Source of the DNA: Crenobacter oryzisoli
Lineage (GTDB): Bacteria; Pseudomonadota; Gammaproteobacteria; Burkholderiales; Chromobacteriaceae
NCBI RefSeq assembly: GCF_030385785.1
Contig: NZ_JAUEDK010000004.1
Location: forward strand, 117,836 to 181,835
Direction of reading: 5' to 3'
Length of the DNA stretch: 64,000 nucleotides
Positions 1 through 9,672 of the stretch are shown one piece after another (the stretch's first letter is position 1; each line of letters starts with the position of its first letter). Below the pieces are notes generated by a model. The model was not told where the DNA came from. It saw only the letters and a program-made list of their open reading frames with translations, and did not search any database. Made by a program: the position numbers and the translations under genes.

Positions 1-939
1 CATGTCACGCAACGTCGCGAGCCGGACACGGTGGAGATCCTGTCAGGCGTATTCGAGGGCAAGACCACCGGCACGCCTATCGCGCTGTTGATCCGCAATA
101 CCGACCAGCGCAGTAAGGACTACGGCAACATTGCCGATACCTTCCGCCCTGGGCACGCTGACTACACCTATTGGCACAAGTACGGTATCCGCGACTACCG
201 TGGCGGCGGGCGCAGCTCGGCGCGCGAGACTGCCGTGCGCGTGGCGGCCGGCGCGATCGCCAAGAAATGGCTGGCCGAAAAATATGGCATTGTAATTCGC
301 GGTCACATGAGCCAGATTGGTGAGAAAGTGATCCCGTTCAAGAGCTGGGACGACGTGCCGACTAACCCGTTCTTCGCCGCCGACAACAGCGTGGTCGACG
401 AGCTGGAGGCGTATATGGACAGCGTGCGCAAGAGCCTCGATTCGGTTGGCGCCAAGCTGCGCGTGGTGGCCGAGAATGTGCCGGTGGGTTGGGGCGAACC
501 GGTGTTCGACCGACTGGACGCTGACATCGCCTACGCGATGATGAGCATCAACGCGGTGAAGGGGGTGGAGATCGGCGCCGGCTTCGGCAGCGTCGCACAG
601 CGCGGTTCCGAGCATGGCGACGAGCTGACGCCGACCGGTTTTGCCAGCAACCATGCGGGCGGGATTCTGGGCGGAATTTCCACCGGCCAGGACATCGAAG
701 TGTCGATTGCGATCAAACCGACCTCTAGTATTGCCACGCCGCGCCGATCTATAGACAAACAGGGCAATCCGGTGCTGATGGAAACGCACGGCCGGCACGA
801 CCCCTGCGTCGGCATCCGTGCCACGCCGATCGCCGAGGCGATGCTGGCGCTGACACTGATCGATCACGCGCTGCGCCACCGAGCGCAGTGCGGCGACGTA
901 GTGGTGACGACGCCGCGCATCGCTGCGCATCAGCCATAA
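1..939 (+). CDS. aroC: Chorismate synthase (5' end outside window)
   Basis: Last enzyme of the shikimate pathway: converts 5-enolpyruvylshikimate-3-phosphate to chorismate with reduced FMN, in the cytoplasm. The frame is already open at base 1 (HVTQRREPD...), so the start codon and roughly the first 50 residues lie upstream. Visible family features are [18 protein letters not shown], the [29 protein letters not shown] block that contacts substrate and [12 protein letters not shown], and the C-terminal PRRSIDKQG and [18 protein letters not shown] segments. The C-terminus is intact and ends at TAA 937-939, followed by a clear terminator. Apart from the window cut nothing looks damaged. Confidence 0.97.
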   Translation, partial: HVTQRREPDTVEILSGVFEGKTTGTPIALLIRNTDQRSKDYGNIADTFRPGHADYTYWHKYGIRDYRGGGRSSARETAVRVAAGAIAKKWLAEKYGIVIRGHMSQIGEKVIPFKSWDDVPTNPFFAADNSVVDELEAYMDSVRKSLDSVGAKLRVVAENVPVGWGEPVFDRLDADIAYAMMSINAVKGVEIGAGFGSVAQRGSEHGDELTPTGFASNHAGGILGGISTGQDIEVSIAIKPTSSIATPRRSIDKQGNPVLMETHGRHDPCVGIRATPIAEAMLALTLIDHALRHRAQCGDVVVTTPRIAAHQP

Positions 940-944
940 CCTAC

Positions 945-969
945 CGGCAGCCTAAGGCTGCCGTTTTTA
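945..969 (+). terminator. Intrinsic terminator after aroC
   Basis: Perfect 8-bp stem CGGCAGCC/GGCTGCCG with loop TAA, followed by TTTTT. It starts 6 bases after the aroC stop and ends just before the next gene, so the two genes are probably separate units. Confidence 0.85.
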
Positions 970-983
970 TTTTCTACTGGTCT

Positions 984-2372
984 ATGCTCAAACACCTGAT
1001 CGAAGGCCTGACCAGCGGCTTTGGCCGCCAACGTGAAACAGAACCGTCGACCGAGACATCGGCGGGCGCCGGGATGTCCGGTGCAGGGACGGGCGTGGCC
1101 GAGCCGCTGCCGTCGCTCGGTTTCGTATCGCATCAGCCACTCTACGACAAGCAGCTGAGGGTGGTGGCGTACGCGTTTTCGGTGCGTCGCGGCAAGGGGC
1201 CGCTTCAGTCGGCACTCCAGCAGGCCGAGTTCGACCGGTTGATGCTCGGCACGTTGAAGAACCTCGACATCGGTAAGCTGCTCGCGTACCGCAAGGCCTT
1301 CGTGCCGGTGTCGCTGCATGCATTGGATGATGCGCTGCTGACCGAGCTGCCGGCAAAGAGCGTGATCTACCGGCTCGAGCCGCCGCTGGTCGGCGAGGCG
1401 CTCGATGGGCAGTTGCTGGCGCGGCTCGACCGCTTGCAGGGCCACGGCTACCGTTTCGCGGTGGAACCGGCGCGTTTCGATGCCGAGCAGGGCGAGCTGT
1501 TCCGTCGGATGGACTTCTTCATCGTCGACTTCGCCGCGCCGGCACCGCAGGTGCTGGAGCCGTTTCTCGAGCAGTTGCCGCAGCGCTATCCGAAGGCTCG
1601 CTGGATCGGGTTCAACATAGGTTCGGCCGAAGAGCTCGACCTGTGCCTGCACGGTGTCGGCTCGCGCCAGTTCGCGCTGTTCCACGGAGCGATCCTGCCG
1701 CTCCTGAAGAGCCTCGACGAGAACGAGCGGATCGACACCGAGCAACTGCACATCCTCGAGATCATGCGGCTATTGCGCGCCAATACCGACAGCGGCCAGA
1801 TCGAGGCGCAGTTCAAGCGCGACTCGGTGCTGCTGTTCAAGCTACTGCGTTTCATCAACACGCCGAGCAACGGTTTTGCCAAGGAAGTGCAGACCATCGA
1901 GGAGTCGCTGTTGCTGCTGGGGCGCGAGACCTTGTTCAAGTGGCTGTCGATGCTACTGTTCACTGCAAAGCAAGAGTGCGCACGCTCGTTTGGTCTGCTG
2001 GAGAAGTCGCTGATCCGCGCGCGTTTCATGGAAAAGCTCGGCGATGTGCGTAGCAAGGTCGAGCGCGAACAGCTGTTCGTGACCGGGATGTTCTCGGTGC
2101 TCGACGCCTTGCTCGGCAAGCCGCTCGACGTAGCGATCGAGCCGCTGGACCTGCCGGCGCCGGTACAGGCGGCGTTGCTGCATCATAGCGGAGCGTTTGC
2201 CGACCGCTACGCGCTGGCGCTCGCCTGCGAAGCCGGGGACGCCGAACGGATCGACCCGCTGGTACAGCGACTGCAGCTCAGCCCAGTGCCGATCACTCAG
2301 CATTATGCCGAGGCCGTCTTATGGGCGCAGGAAATCCTGCAGCAGGGGACGTTGGGCGATGCTGACGCCTGA
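984..2372 (+). CDS. EAL-like/HDOD domain signalling protein (YuxH type)
   Basis: 462 residues from ATG 984. The frame is open further upstream, but that would run through the aroC terminator. Residues about 40-230 have the layout of an EAL domain (GFVSHQPLYDKQLRVVAY start) but lack an intact EAL motif and the usual acidic metal ligands, so phosphodiesterase activity is unlikely. Residues about 235-430 form an HDOD domain (LLRFINTPSNGFAKEVQTIEES, LLGRETLFKWLSMLLF). EAL-HDOD proteins of the YuxH type act as signalling scaffolds, some of which bind c-di-GMP. There is no membrane segment, so it should be cytoplasmic. The partner is not evident from the neighbours; a STAS gene lies convergently downstream. 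Confidence 0.85.
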   Translation: MLKHLIEGLTSGFGRQRETEPSTETSAGAGMSGAGTGVAEPLPSLGFVSHQPLYDKQLRVVAYAFSVRRGKGPLQSALQQAEFDRLMLGTLKNLDIGKLLAYRKAFVPVSLHALDDALLTELPAKSVIYRLEPPLVGEALDGQLLARLDRLQGHGYRFAVEPARFDAEQGELFRRMDFFIVDFAAPAPQVLEPFLEQLPQRYPKARWIGFNIGSAEELDLCLHGVGSRQFALFHGAILPLLKSLDENERIDTEQLHILEIMRLLRANTDSGQIEAQFKRDSVLLFKLLRFINTPSNGFAKEVQTIEESLLLLGRETLFKWLSMLLFTAKQECARSFGLLEKSLIRARFMEKLGDVRSKVEREQLFVTGMFSVLDALLGKPLDVAIEPLDLPAPVQAALLHHSGAFADRYALALACEAGDAERIDPLVQRLQLSPVPITQHYAEAVLWAQEILQQGTLGDADA

Positions 2373-2394
2373 GCCGTCCTCGGCGTCGAGAACG

Positions 2395-2425
2395 AACAAC
2401 GCCCCGGCTAGTCCGGGGTGTTGTT
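2395..2425. terminator. Hairpin between convergent genes
   Basis: 13-bp stem (AACAACGCCCCGG with CCGGGGTGTTGTT, one G-T pair) and 5-base loop between the HDOD and STAS genes. The uridine tract is poor on both strands, so termination may be weak or factor-assisted. Confidence 0.55.
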
Positions 2426-2436
2426 GTTGGGGATGG

Positions 2437-2763
2437 TCAGTGCAAGGCGTCGCTCAGCGTCGGAAAGACCTCGGCATTGGGCGGTAGCCGATGCAGTTCC
2501 CGCAGCCGTTGCAGTAACGGGCCGTGTCCGGCGAGATGGAGGCGGCCTTCGGTCGACAAATGCTGCAGCAGCGTCTGTAGGGTAGCGAGGCCGGTCTTGT
2601 CGACAAAGTCGAGCCGTGAGAGCTCAACCACGAGGTCACCGTGCGGGTGGTGCAGTACCGGCGCGAACGCTTCCTGCACCGCGCCGGCATTTACCTCGTC
2701 AAGGCGATGAACCAATAGTTCGGCGACCGTCCATGGGGGCTGTTGAGTGAAGCGAATCAGCAT
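2437..2763 (-). CDS. STAS domain protein (anti-sigma-factor-antagonist type)
   Basis: 108 residues. Start ATG 2763 is preceded by GGAAGGAAAG, a good ribosome binding site; the open frame further upstream (23 codons) lacks one. Residues about 5-100 match the STAS fold: DLVVELSRLDFVDKTGLATLQTLLQHL is the conserved strand-loop-helix, where SpoIIAA-type proteins carry the phosphorylatable serine. Here that position reads DKTG, so a threonine is the possible acceptor. STAS proteins act in partner-switching phosphorelays or lipid transport (MlaB-like); no anti-sigma kinase or mla gene is adjacent, so its partner is unknown. It lies downstream of, and separate from, the ABC importer on the same strand. 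Confidence 0.75.
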   Translation of the reverse strand: MLIRFTQQPPWTVAELLVHRLDEVNAGAVQEAFAPVLHHPHGDLVVELSRLDFVDKTGLATLQTLLQHLSTEGRLHLAGHGPLLQRLRELHRLPPNAEVFPTLSDALH

Positions 2764-2871
2764 CACACTTTCCTTCCGTGTGATCTTGCGGGCCCACGCC
2801 GGGCGCGCTTCAGACCCAATGATAGCCATCATAAGTCGTTGAAGATACGGCAGAAGACTCCCCGTGTCGGC

Positions 2872-4446
2872 TCAGCTTTCCATTCGTCGGCGCAGTACCC
2901 GGCTGAGGGTCTCGACGGCCCATGACAACAGCAGCATCGCGATGATCAGCGTTGCCGCGGTCTGCTGCTGAAACAGCGACAAAGCAAGGTACAGCTGGGT
3001 GCCGATGCCGCCCGCACCGACGATGCCTAGTACGGTCGCGATGCGGATGTTGTTCTCCCAGCGGTACAGCGTGTAGGCGATCCACTGTGCCAGCACCTGT
3101 GGCAACTGGCCGTAGGCGAAGGCGGAAAAGCGGCCCGCCCCGGCGGCGCGCAGCGCACGTTCCGGTTCCGGCGCGGCGTTCTCCAGTGTCTCGGCGAACA
3201 GTCGGCCCAGCACCCCGGCAGTGTGCAGCGTCAGCGCCAACACGCCGGCGGCCGGACCTAAGCCGACCGCCAGCACCGCCAGTGCCGCCCACATCAGATC
3301 GGGCACGCCACGTAGCAGATTGAGCAGTAGCCGCGACAGCCCCTTCAGCATCACGCCGAAGCGGCCGGCCGCCGGGACCGCAAGGAGTGCGCCGCCGACG
3401 AAGGCCAGCACGCTGCCCAGGAGCGACATCGCCAGCGTCTCCAGGATGCCGCGCCCGGCGCTGGTGAGCAGCGCCGCATCGTGGGCCGGCGGGAAGAACT
3501 CACCGGCGAAGTGATCGAGCGCGGCCAGGTCGAAGGCATCGCTTGGCCAACCCTGGCGAAGCCAGACCCAGCTGCCGAGCACCGCGGCCAGTGTGGCGAC
3601 AGCGATGCCGGCGATGCCGGCCCGGCTATCCAGCGCTCGGCGGCACAGACGGCTGATCGCCTCGGTCAGCGCGACCAGCAGCAGGAAGACCAGCAGCAGC
3701 GTGCTGACTTCACCGCCATTGAGCATTTTCAAGCTGGTGTCGATCAACTGGCCGATACCGCCGGCGCCGACGAAGCCCATCACCGCCGAGGCGCGGATCG
3801 CGCACTCCCAGCGGTAGACACTGTAGCTGACCAGCTCTGGCAGCGCCTGAGGCAGCGTCGCCCAGGCAAAGCGTGCCAGCCGACCGGCGCCGCTGGCGGC
3901 CAATGCCCGGGCCGGCTCGGCCGGCTGCGATTCGAGGATCTCCGCGTACACCTTGCCTAGCATGCCGCCGTAGGCGACGCCGATCGCCAGCACCGCCGGC
4001 AGCGAGCCCAGCCCCACCGCGCGAACGAACAGTAGTGCCCAGACGATCTCGGGCACGCCGCGTAGTGCGACGAGCAGGCCGCGCAGCGACCGCTTGGCTG
4101 TTTCGGCCCACCGTGACGGCGGCTCGGCGGTGAGTCGCGCGGCATCGAGGGCGCGGCTGGTGGCGAGTGCGGCAGGCAGGCCGATTGCTGCGGCAAGGGC
4201 GAGCCCCTGCGTGGCGCTGGCCAGGGTGGTTACCGTTTCGCGCAGCACCTCGGCGAGAAAGTCGGCGTCGTGCGCCGGTGGCAGGAAACCGGCGACGAAG
4301 CCGAGCCAGACATGCCAAGTGTCCTGGCGGAGTAGCACGAAGGGATTGAAACCGGTCAGTGCGAAGGTCGGGGCCAAGAGTGCCAACAGCAGCAGTGTGG
4401 CACCCAGACGTTGGCCGAACGCGGGGTCGCGGGTCGGACTCAGCAT
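2872..4446 (-). CDS. Double-length PhnE-type ABC transporter permease
   Basis: 524 residues, about twice a normal PhnE. Two homologous permease halves lie in tandem: the first around residues 10-260 and the second around 270-520. Each has several hydrophobic helices, and each ends in an inner-membrane coupling segment with matching motifs (GLGSLPAVLAIGVAYGGMLGKVYAEILE and GLGPAAGVLALTLHTAGVLGRLFAETLE; VMGFVGAGGIG and VLGIVGAGGIG). The start ATG 4446 overlaps the upstream ATPase stop by 7 bases, indicating translational coupling. With the ATPase and binding protein it forms a complete importer; one polypeptide probably replaces the usual permease dimer. The substrate is a phosphonate-like oxyanion by family, but not certain. 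Confidence 0.88.
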   Translation of the reverse strand: MLSPTRDPAFGQRLGATLLLLALLAPTFALTGFNPFVLLRQDTWHVWLGFVAGFLPPAHDADFLAEVLRETVTTLASATQGLALAAAIGLPAALATSRALDAARLTAEPPSRWAETAKRSLRGLLVALRGVPEIVWALLFVRAVGLGSLPAVLAIGVAYGGMLGKVYAEILESQPAEPARALAASGAGRLARFAWATLPQALPELVSYSVYRWECAIRASAVMGFVGAGGIGQLIDTSLKMLNGGEVSTLLLVFLLLVALTEAISRLCRRALDSRAGIAGIAVATLAAVLGSWVWLRQGWPSDAFDLAALDHFAGEFFPPAHDAALLTSAGRGILETLAMSLLGSVLAFVGGALLAVPAAGRFGVMLKGLSRLLLNLLRGVPDLMWAALAVLAVGLGPAAGVLALTLHTAGVLGRLFAETLENAAPEPERALRAAGAGRFSAFAYGQLPQVLAQWIAYTLYRWENNIRIATVLGIVGAGGIGTQLYLALSLFQQQTAATLIIAMLLLSWAVETLSRVLRRRMES

Positions 4447-5231
4447 GGGCGTTGCCACGGCAGTGGGGTGGGGGTCGGCGGCGGTGCGTGCGGCGTCTCG
4501 TCGGCGTAGAGAGCGGAGAGCTGCGCCTCGCTGACCGCTTCGCGCGGCAGGTCGAACATCACTCGTCCCTGGCGTGCCCCGATCAGGCGCGGGAAGAAGG
4601 CCAGCGCCAGTTCCACCGAATGCAGGCTCATCAGCAGGGTGGCACCGCGGCTGCGCGCCTCGTCGGTGAGCAGCCGTACCGTCTGTTCGGCCAGTCTTGG
4701 GTCGAGCGCCGATACCGGCTCGTCGACCAGCAGTAGACGGGGCGCTTGGTAGAGCACCCGGGCGATGCCGACACGCTGGCGCTGGCCGCCGGAGAGCTGA
4801 TCGCAGCGCTCCCATAGTCGGTCGGCCAGGTTGACACGAGCCAGCGCCGCCTCGATGGCGGCGGTATCGCGTGGCAACAGTAGCTGGGCGAGCGCGGCGG
4901 CCAGCGACTGGCGGCCGAGCCGGCCAGCGGCTACCGCATTGACCACGCGCTGGCGCGGCGGCAGCGGCGGACTCTGGTAGACGGTGCCGATGTCGCGGCG
5001 CAGTGCACGAAGGGCGCGCGAGGGCAGCGACCACGGCGCCTGGCCGAGCAACTGTAGCGAACCACCGTTCGGGCGCAGCACCGTATTGGCCAGCATCAGC
5101 AGGCTGGTCTTCCCGGCGCCGGACGGGCCGATCAGCGCCGCCTGCTCGCCGTCGGCCAAGCTCAGTGAAATATCGTGCAGCACGGGCGAGCCGCCCAGCG
5201 AGAGGCTCACCCGGTCGAACAGCAGGCTCAC
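4440..5231 (-). CDS. ABC transporter ATP-binding protein, PhnC family
   Basis: 263 residues. Walker A GPSGAGKTSL near residue 36, signature LSGGQRQRVGIAR, Walker B LLLVDEPVSALD and a switch histidine in LMSLHSVELAL are all intact, so it should be an active ATPase. It energises uptake through the double permease encoded immediately downstream. Its start ATG overlaps the last 4 bases of the binding-protein gene (ATGA), and its own end overlaps the permease start, so the three genes form one tight operon reading leftward. The C-terminal tail is proline-rich (HAPPPTPTPLPW), which is unusual but probably harmless. Confidence 0.92.
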   Translation of the reverse strand: MSLLFDRVSLSLGGSPVLHDISLSLADGEQAALIGPSGAGKTSLLMLANTVLRPNGGSLQLLGQAPWSLPSRALRALRRDIGTVYQSPPLPPRQRVVNAVAAGRLGRQSLAAALAQLLLPRDTAAIEAALARVNLADRLWERCDQLSGGQRQRVGIARVLYQAPRLLLVDEPVSALDPRLAEQTVRLLTDEARSRGATLLMSLHSVELALAFFPRLIGARQGRVMFDLPREAVSEAQLSALYADETPHAPPPTPTPLPWQRPC

Positions 5232-6076
5232 TTCAGCAGGCCCGCCTCACGCGCGGCGGACTCGATGCCGCGGTAGTTGTCCGGCTTGGTCGGTACGAAG
5301 CGGGTCGCGCGCTGCAGCTCAAGAATGTTCTTCTGTTCCGGATTCTTGGCATCGAGCTTGAGGAAGGCAGCGGTGATCTTCTTCACCAGCGCCGGATCCA
5401 GGTTGCCGCGCACTGTCCAGTTGTAGTCGTAGAACGGCGGGGTGGTGCCGATCACCTTCACCTTGGTCAGGTCGACTTTGTGCCCTTCCACCAGCTTGTC
5501 CCACACCGAGGAATTGAGTGCGCCGCCGTCGACCTTGCCCGAGGCCACCCAGGCCACCGTGGCGTCGTGCGCGCCAGAGTAGGCGACGTTCTTGAAGAAG
5601 GTTTCCGGCTTGATGCCTTCCTTCTGCAGGAAGAAGCGCGGCATCAGGTGGCCCGAGGTGCTGGAGGCCGAGCCAAAGGCGAAGCTCTTGCCCTTCAGAT
5701 CCTTGAGGCTGTTGACGCCGCTGGCCGTATTGGCGATGAATTTGCTGGTGAACTTGGTGTCCTCCTCGCGCTGTACCAGCGGGATCACCTTGCCGCGCTC
5801 CTTGGCCTGCACGTAGGTGAAGCCGCCGAGCCAAGCCATGTCGAGCTTGTCCGAGGTCAGCGCGGTCACCACGCCGGCGTAGTCGGTCACTGGTACGAAT
5901 TGCACCTTCAGGCCGGTTTCCTTTTCCAGATAGGCACCGAGCGGGGCGAACTTGCGTGCCAGTTCGGTCGGGGCTTCATCGGGGATGGCGGACACGCGCA
6001 GCACGTCCTGAGCGAAGGTGGTGCCGGCGCTCAGCAACAGAGCGGCGCTGGCCAGCGTGGCGGTCAGTTTGTTCAT
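5228..6076 (-). CDS. PhnD-family periplasmic binding protein (putative selenate-type)
   Basis: 282 residues with a Sec signal peptide (hydrophobic stretch to about residue 22, cleavage after TTFA). The mature part is a PhnD-like solute-binding protein: RVSAIPDEAPTELARKFAPLGAYLEKETG at the N-terminus and DMAWLGGFTYVQA, FGSASSTSGHLMPRFFL and YSGAHDATVAWVASGKVDGGALN, which form the anion pocket in this family. The opening resembles proteins that annotators label putative selenate ABC transporter substrate-binding proteins; that specificity comes from memory of the family and has no local support such as a selenium gene. It is first in a three-gene operon with ATPase and fused permease. The ribosome binding site GGAG precedes ATG 6076. 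Confidence 0.85.
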   Translation of the reverse strand: MNKLTATLASAALLLSAGTTFAQDVLRVSAIPDEAPTELARKFAPLGAYLEKETGLKVQFVPVTDYAGVVTALTSDKLDMAWLGGFTYVQAKERGKVIPLVQREEDTKFTSKFIANTASGVNSLKDLKGKSFAFGSASSTSGHLMPRFFLQKEGIKPETFFKNVAYSGAHDATVAWVASGKVDGGALNSSVWDKLVEGHKVDLTKVKVIGTTPPFYDYNWTVRGNLDPALVKKITAAFLKLDAKNPEQKNILELQRATRFVPTKPDNYRGIESAAREAGLLK

Positions 6077-6220
6077 GGGGAGCTCCGGGGCGGACGATAG
6101 GCCGCCGTATCAGTCGGCAAAACAACGGACGCAACGCGTCCGGGATGATGGCGGGCGAAAAACCGCCGTTTGGCCGATATTATCGCCGCTGGGGAGTCGA
6201 ACGGCCAGTTTTCACATGCA

Positions 6221-6247
6221 AAAGCCCCGCACAGGGCGGGGCTTTGC
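6221..6247 (-). terminator. Intrinsic terminator after lgt
   Basis: 10-bp stem AAAGCCCCGC/GCGGGGCTTT with a short loop. Read on the minus strand it ends in TTTT, just past the lgt stop codon. Confidence 0.8.
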
Positions 6248-6265
6248 GAGCGAAAGAGATACTGC

Positions 6266-7123
6266 TCAGGCCGCGCGAGGCGGGCGCTTGCCGAAGTACG
6301 CGAACAGCACCGCACCGATCACGATCATCGGCAAGCTCAGCCACTGGCCCATGCTGATGGTGAACGACTGGCCGAAGATGCCCGAGTCCGGCATGCGAAA
6401 GTATTCGCTGATGAAGCGGAAGGCACCGTAGCCGATCAGGAACACCGCCGAGACTTGGCCGAGTGGGCGAGGTTTGCGGCTGAACACCCACAGGATCGCG
6501 AACAGCGCCAAGCCCTCGAGCAGAAATTCATAGAGCTGCGACGGATGGCGCGGCAGCGCGCCATAATGCAGCAGCTGCGACATCAGCTCGGGCGACTGCT
6601 GAGCCATCGCCACGTCGTCGGCTCGCGCCTGCGGGAACAGCATCGCCCACGGCAGCGTCGGCTCGGCCGGCCGGCCCCACAGCTCGCCGTTGATGAAGTT
6701 GCCGATCCGACCGGCAGCCAGCCCCAGCGGCACCAGCGGCGCGATGAAATCGGTCACCTCCCAGAAGCTTCGGCCCTGCTTGCGCGCGAACAGTGCCACC
6801 GCGATCAGCACACCGAGGAAGCCACCGTGAAAGCTCATTCCGCCTTTCCAGACCGCGAGAATTTCGAGCGGGTGCGAGAAGTAGTAGCCCGGTTCGTAGA
6901 ACAGCACCTGACCTAGCCGGCCGCCCAGGACCACGCCGAACACGCCGTACATCAATAGGTCGTCGAGCAGCTTGCTGGTCAGGAAGGTCTGGCTGGTCTT
7001 GATGCGGCGGTTGCCGAGCACGAGAAACATGATGAAGCCGGCGAGATACATCAAGCCATACCAGTGCACGCCGAGTGGCCCGAGCTGGATGGCGATGGGG
7101 TCGAACTGGGGATGAATGAGCAT
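6266..7123 (-). CDS. lgt: Prolipoprotein diacylglyceryl transferase
   Basis: 285 residues, the usual Lgt length. Integral inner-membrane enzyme that moves diacylglyceryl from phosphatidylglycerol onto the lipobox cysteine, the first step in lipoprotein maturation. The family signature [17 protein letters not shown], the [10 protein letters not shown] start, the [12 protein letters not shown] loop, [11 protein letters not shown] and the HPSQLYE segment are all present, together with about seven hydrophobic helices. The start ATG 7123 has only a weak ribosome binding site but fits the family N-terminus ([16 protein letters not shown]). It is divergent from ilvD and has its own terminator. Confidence 0.97.
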   Translation of the reverse strand: MLIHPQFDPIAIQLGPLGVHWYGLMYLAGFIMFLVLGNRRIKTSQTFLTSKLLDDLLMYGVFGVVLGGRLGQVLFYEPGYYFSHPLEILAVWKGGMSFHGGFLGVLIAVALFARKQGRSFWEVTDFIAPLVPLGLAAGRIGNFINGELWGRPAEPTLPWAMLFPQARADDVAMAQQSPELMSQLLHYGALPRHPSQLYEFLLEGLALFAILWVFSRKPRPLGQVSAVFLIGYGAFRFISEYFRMPDSGIFGQSFTISMGQWLSLPMIVIGAVLFAYFGKRPPRAA

Positions 7124-7328
7124 TTGTCAGTAAGGTGCGAATGCGGTAAAAGAAGTGTTGACGAAATTATACGGAAAGCGTTCCCGCGCGTCGTGCACTC
7201 CACCGAGTGGCCGGCGCCTTTGCCGTTTTATCTGGTATCCCGGAGGCACGGTACCTTGCGCGATGTTACGTCATTGCCATGATCGGAGCGTTGTCCGTTT
7301 AAAAAGATAAGTAGACAAAGGAATCACC

Positions 7329-9185
7329 ATGCCTCATTACCGTTCCCGCACCTCGACCGCCGGCCGCAATATGGCCGGTGCCCGCGCCTTGTGGCGCGCC
7401 ACCGGCATGAAGGATGGCGACTTCGGCAAGCCGATCATCGCCATCGCCAACTCGTTCACCCAGTTCGTGCCGGGCCACGTGCACCTGCAGAACCTCGGCC
7501 AGCTGGTCGCCCGCGAAATCGAAAAGGCCGGCGGCGTCGCCAAGGAATTCAACACCATCGCGGTCGACGACGGCATCGCGATGGGCCACGACGGCATGCT
7601 GTACTCGCTGCCGAGCCGCGACCTGATCGCCGACTCGGTCGAGTACATGGTCAACGCGCACTGCGCCGACGCGCTGGTGTGCATCTCCAACTGCGACAAG
7701 ATCACCCCGGGGATGCTGATGGCCGCGCTGCGCCTGAACATCCCGGTGGTGTTCGTGTCCGGCGGCCCGATGGAAGCTGGTAAGGTCAACTGGCGCGGTG
7801 TAGAGCGCGGTCTGGACCTGGTCGATGCGATGGTCGAGGCGGCCAATCCGAAAGTGTCCGACGAGGAAGTGGCGGAGATCGAGCGCTCGGCCTGCCCGAC
7901 CTGCGGTTCCTGTTCCGGCATGTTCACCGCCAACTCGATGAACTGCCTGACCGAGGCGCTGGGCCTGTCCCTGCCGGGCAACGGTTCGCTGCTCGCCACC
8001 CATGCCGATCGCAAGGAACTGTTCCTGCAGGCCGGCCGCACCATCGTCGAGCTGGCCCGCCGCCATTACGAGCAGGAAGACTACTCGGTGCTGCCGCGCA
8101 GCATCGCCACCAAGGCCGCGTTCGAGAACGCGATGGCGCTCGACGTGGCGATGGGCGGCTCGACCAATACCGTGCTGCACCTGTTGGCCGCCGCGCACGA
8201 GGCCGGCGTCGACTTCAAGATGACCGACATCGACCGCATCAGCCGCGGCGTGCCGTGTCTGTGCAAGGTGGCCCCGGCCACCCAGAAGTACCACATGGAA
8301 GACGTGCACCGCGCCGGCGGCGTGCTCGGCATTCTGGCCGAACTCGACCGCGCCGGCCTGCTCCACGCCGAGCTGCCGACCGTGCACAGCAAGACGCTGG
8401 GCGAGGCGCTGGCGCGTTGGGACATTCAGCGCAATGACGCCGACAGCGCGTCGCACAAGCTGTACCGCGCTGCGCCGGGTGGCGTGGCGACCACGATCGC
8501 GTTCTCGCAGAGCATGCGCTATCCGGAGCTGGACAACGACCGCATCGAAGGCTGCATCCGCGACAAGGAACACGCGTACAGCCAGGACGGCGGTCTCGCC
8601 GTGCTGTACGGCAACATCGCCGAGCGTGGCTGCATCGTGAAGACCGCCGGCGTGGACGACTCGATCCTGAAGTTCACCGGCCGCGCGCGCATCTTCGAGA
8701 GTCAGGACGCCGCCGTCGAAGGCATCCTCGCCGATCAGATCGTCGAGGGCGACGTGGTGGTGATCCGCTACGAGGGCCCGAAGGGCGGTCCGGGCATGCA
8801 GGAAATGCTCTACCCGACCTCCTACCTGAAGTCGAAGGGCCTGGGCAAGGCCTGCGCGCTGTTGACCGACGGCCGCTTCTCCGGCGGCACCTCGGGCCTG
8901 TCGATCGGTCACGTCTCGCCGGAAGCGGCCGAGGGCGGCGCGATCGGCCTGGTGGAAGAGGGCGACACCATCGAGATCGATATCCCGAACCGCAGCATCA
9001 AGCTGCTGGTCAGCGATGCCGAGCTGGCTGCCCGACGCGATGCGATGGACGCCAAGGGATCGGCCGCCTGGAAGCCGGCGGCTGAACGTCAACGTCACGT
9101 GTCGCCGGCGCTGCGTGCCTACGCGGCGATGACGACCAGCGCCGACACCGGCGCGGTGCGCGACGTGAGCCAGGTAGAACGCTAA
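7329..9185 (+). CDS. ilvD: Dihydroxy-acid dehydratase
   Basis: 618 residues, normal length. Iron-sulfur enzyme of valine, leucine and isoleucine synthesis that dehydrates 2,3-dihydroxy acids to 2-oxo acids in the cytosol. Cluster cysteines lie in [13 protein letters not shown] and [38 protein letters not shown] near the C-terminus holds the catalytic serine region. [12 protein letters not shown] is also conserved. The start ATG 7329 follows AAAGGAATCACC. It is a single-gene unit: lgt is divergent upstream and a strong terminator follows. No leader peptide or attenuator was seen in the 205-base upstream gap. Confidence 0.98.
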   Translation: MPHYRSRTSTAGRNMAGARALWRATGMKDGDFGKPIIAIANSFTQFVPGHVHLQNLGQLVAREIEKAGGVAKEFNTIAVDDGIAMGHDGMLYSLPSRDLIADSVEYMVNAHCADALVCISNCDKITPGMLMAALRLNIPVVFVSGGPMEAGKVNWRGVERGLDLVDAMVEAANPKVSDEEVAEIERSACPTCGSCSGMFTANSMNCLTEALGLSLPGNGSLLATHADRKELFLQAGRTIVELARRHYEQEDYSVLPRSIATKAAFENAMALDVAMGGSTNTVLHLLAAAHEAGVDFKMTDIDRISRGVPCLCKVAPATQKYHMEDVHRAGGVLGILAELDRAGLLHAELPTVHSKTLGEALARWDIQRNDADSASHKLYRAAPGGVATTIAFSQSMRYPELDNDRIEGCIRDKEHAYSQDGGLAVLYGNIAERGCIVKTAGVDDSILKFTGRARIFESQDAAVEGILADQIVEGDVVVIRYEGPKGGPGMQEMLYPTSYLKSKGLGKACALLTDGRFSGGTSGLSIGHVSPEAAEGGAIGLVEEGDTIEIDIPNRSIKLLVSDAELAARRDAMDAKGSAAWKPAAERQRHVSPALRAYAAMTTSADTGAVRDVSQVER

Positions 9186-9230
9186 GCCGCGTGCCGGTGC
9201 CCGAAGGGGGCCGGTTGGCTCAGCCATATA

Positions 9231-9262
9231 ACGCCGCCCGTGTCGGGCGGCGTTGTCGTTTC
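9231..9262 (+). terminator. Intrinsic terminator after ilvD
   Basis: Perfect 10-bp stem ACGCCGCCCG/CGGGCGGCGT with loop TGT, followed by a T-rich stretch (TGTCGTTT), 45 bases after the ilvD stop. Confidence 0.75.
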
Positions 9263-9282
9263 TGGAGTGGATGCAGTGTCAA

Positions 9283-9672
9283 AGCCTGTTCAAAGTCTTT
9301 TTACGAACTGCGCTGGCCCGGCAAACGGGCAGATGCTAGGCGGGCGGCGCAGGCCTTAATGTTCTTAGAGCCTGTTTACGATCTGCTGCACTCGGGTGAT
9401 CCTGCGTTGAAATGACGCTGAAAATGCTCATGTACTCCATGTACACTCCGCTTTTTCGCGCCATTTCGCCTTGGCTGACCCTTCGTTCGCGAGATCGTAA
9501 ACAGGCTCTAAGGTCAAGCCGGTCAACTACGCAGCTGACCGTTTACCGGGTCAGCCTTCCGGGGCCGCCTCCTCCCAGCGCATCGCGTTGTCGTTCGCTC
9601 GCTGGCAGTGAATGACACTGCCAGGAGCTCTCTCCTAGCGCTGCATTGCCGCAAAAAGACTTTGAACAGGCT
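9283..9672. repeat. Inverted-repeat element (outer), about 390 bp
   Basis: A perfect 20-bp inverted repeat, AGCCTGTTCAAAGTCTTTTT at 9283-9302 and its complement at 9653-9672, encloses a region with no convincing gene. The ends resemble termini of a mini-transposon. A nearly identical single end occurs at 32278-32302. A second, unrelated-core inverted-repeat element is nested inside (9365-9511). Confidence 0.75.
9365..9511. repeat. Nested inverted-repeat element (inner), 147 bp
   Basis: A perfect 20-bp inverted repeat, TTAGAGCCTGTTTACGATCT at 9365-9384 and its complement at 9492-9511, bounds a 147-bp block with no gene. Its ends share the GAGCCTGTTYA core with the outer element and with the element at 36505-36605, so all three seem to belong to one MITE-like family. 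Confidence 0.75.

Noticed and set aside
43..930. Long open frame opposite chorismate synthase
   Set aside because: Arginine- and histidine-rich shadow of a strongly recognised gene, typical of high GC coding DNA.
7299..9227. 642-codon open frame opposite ilvD
   Set aside because: Antisense shadow; repetitive VQ/RH composition and no family signal, while ilvD is certain.
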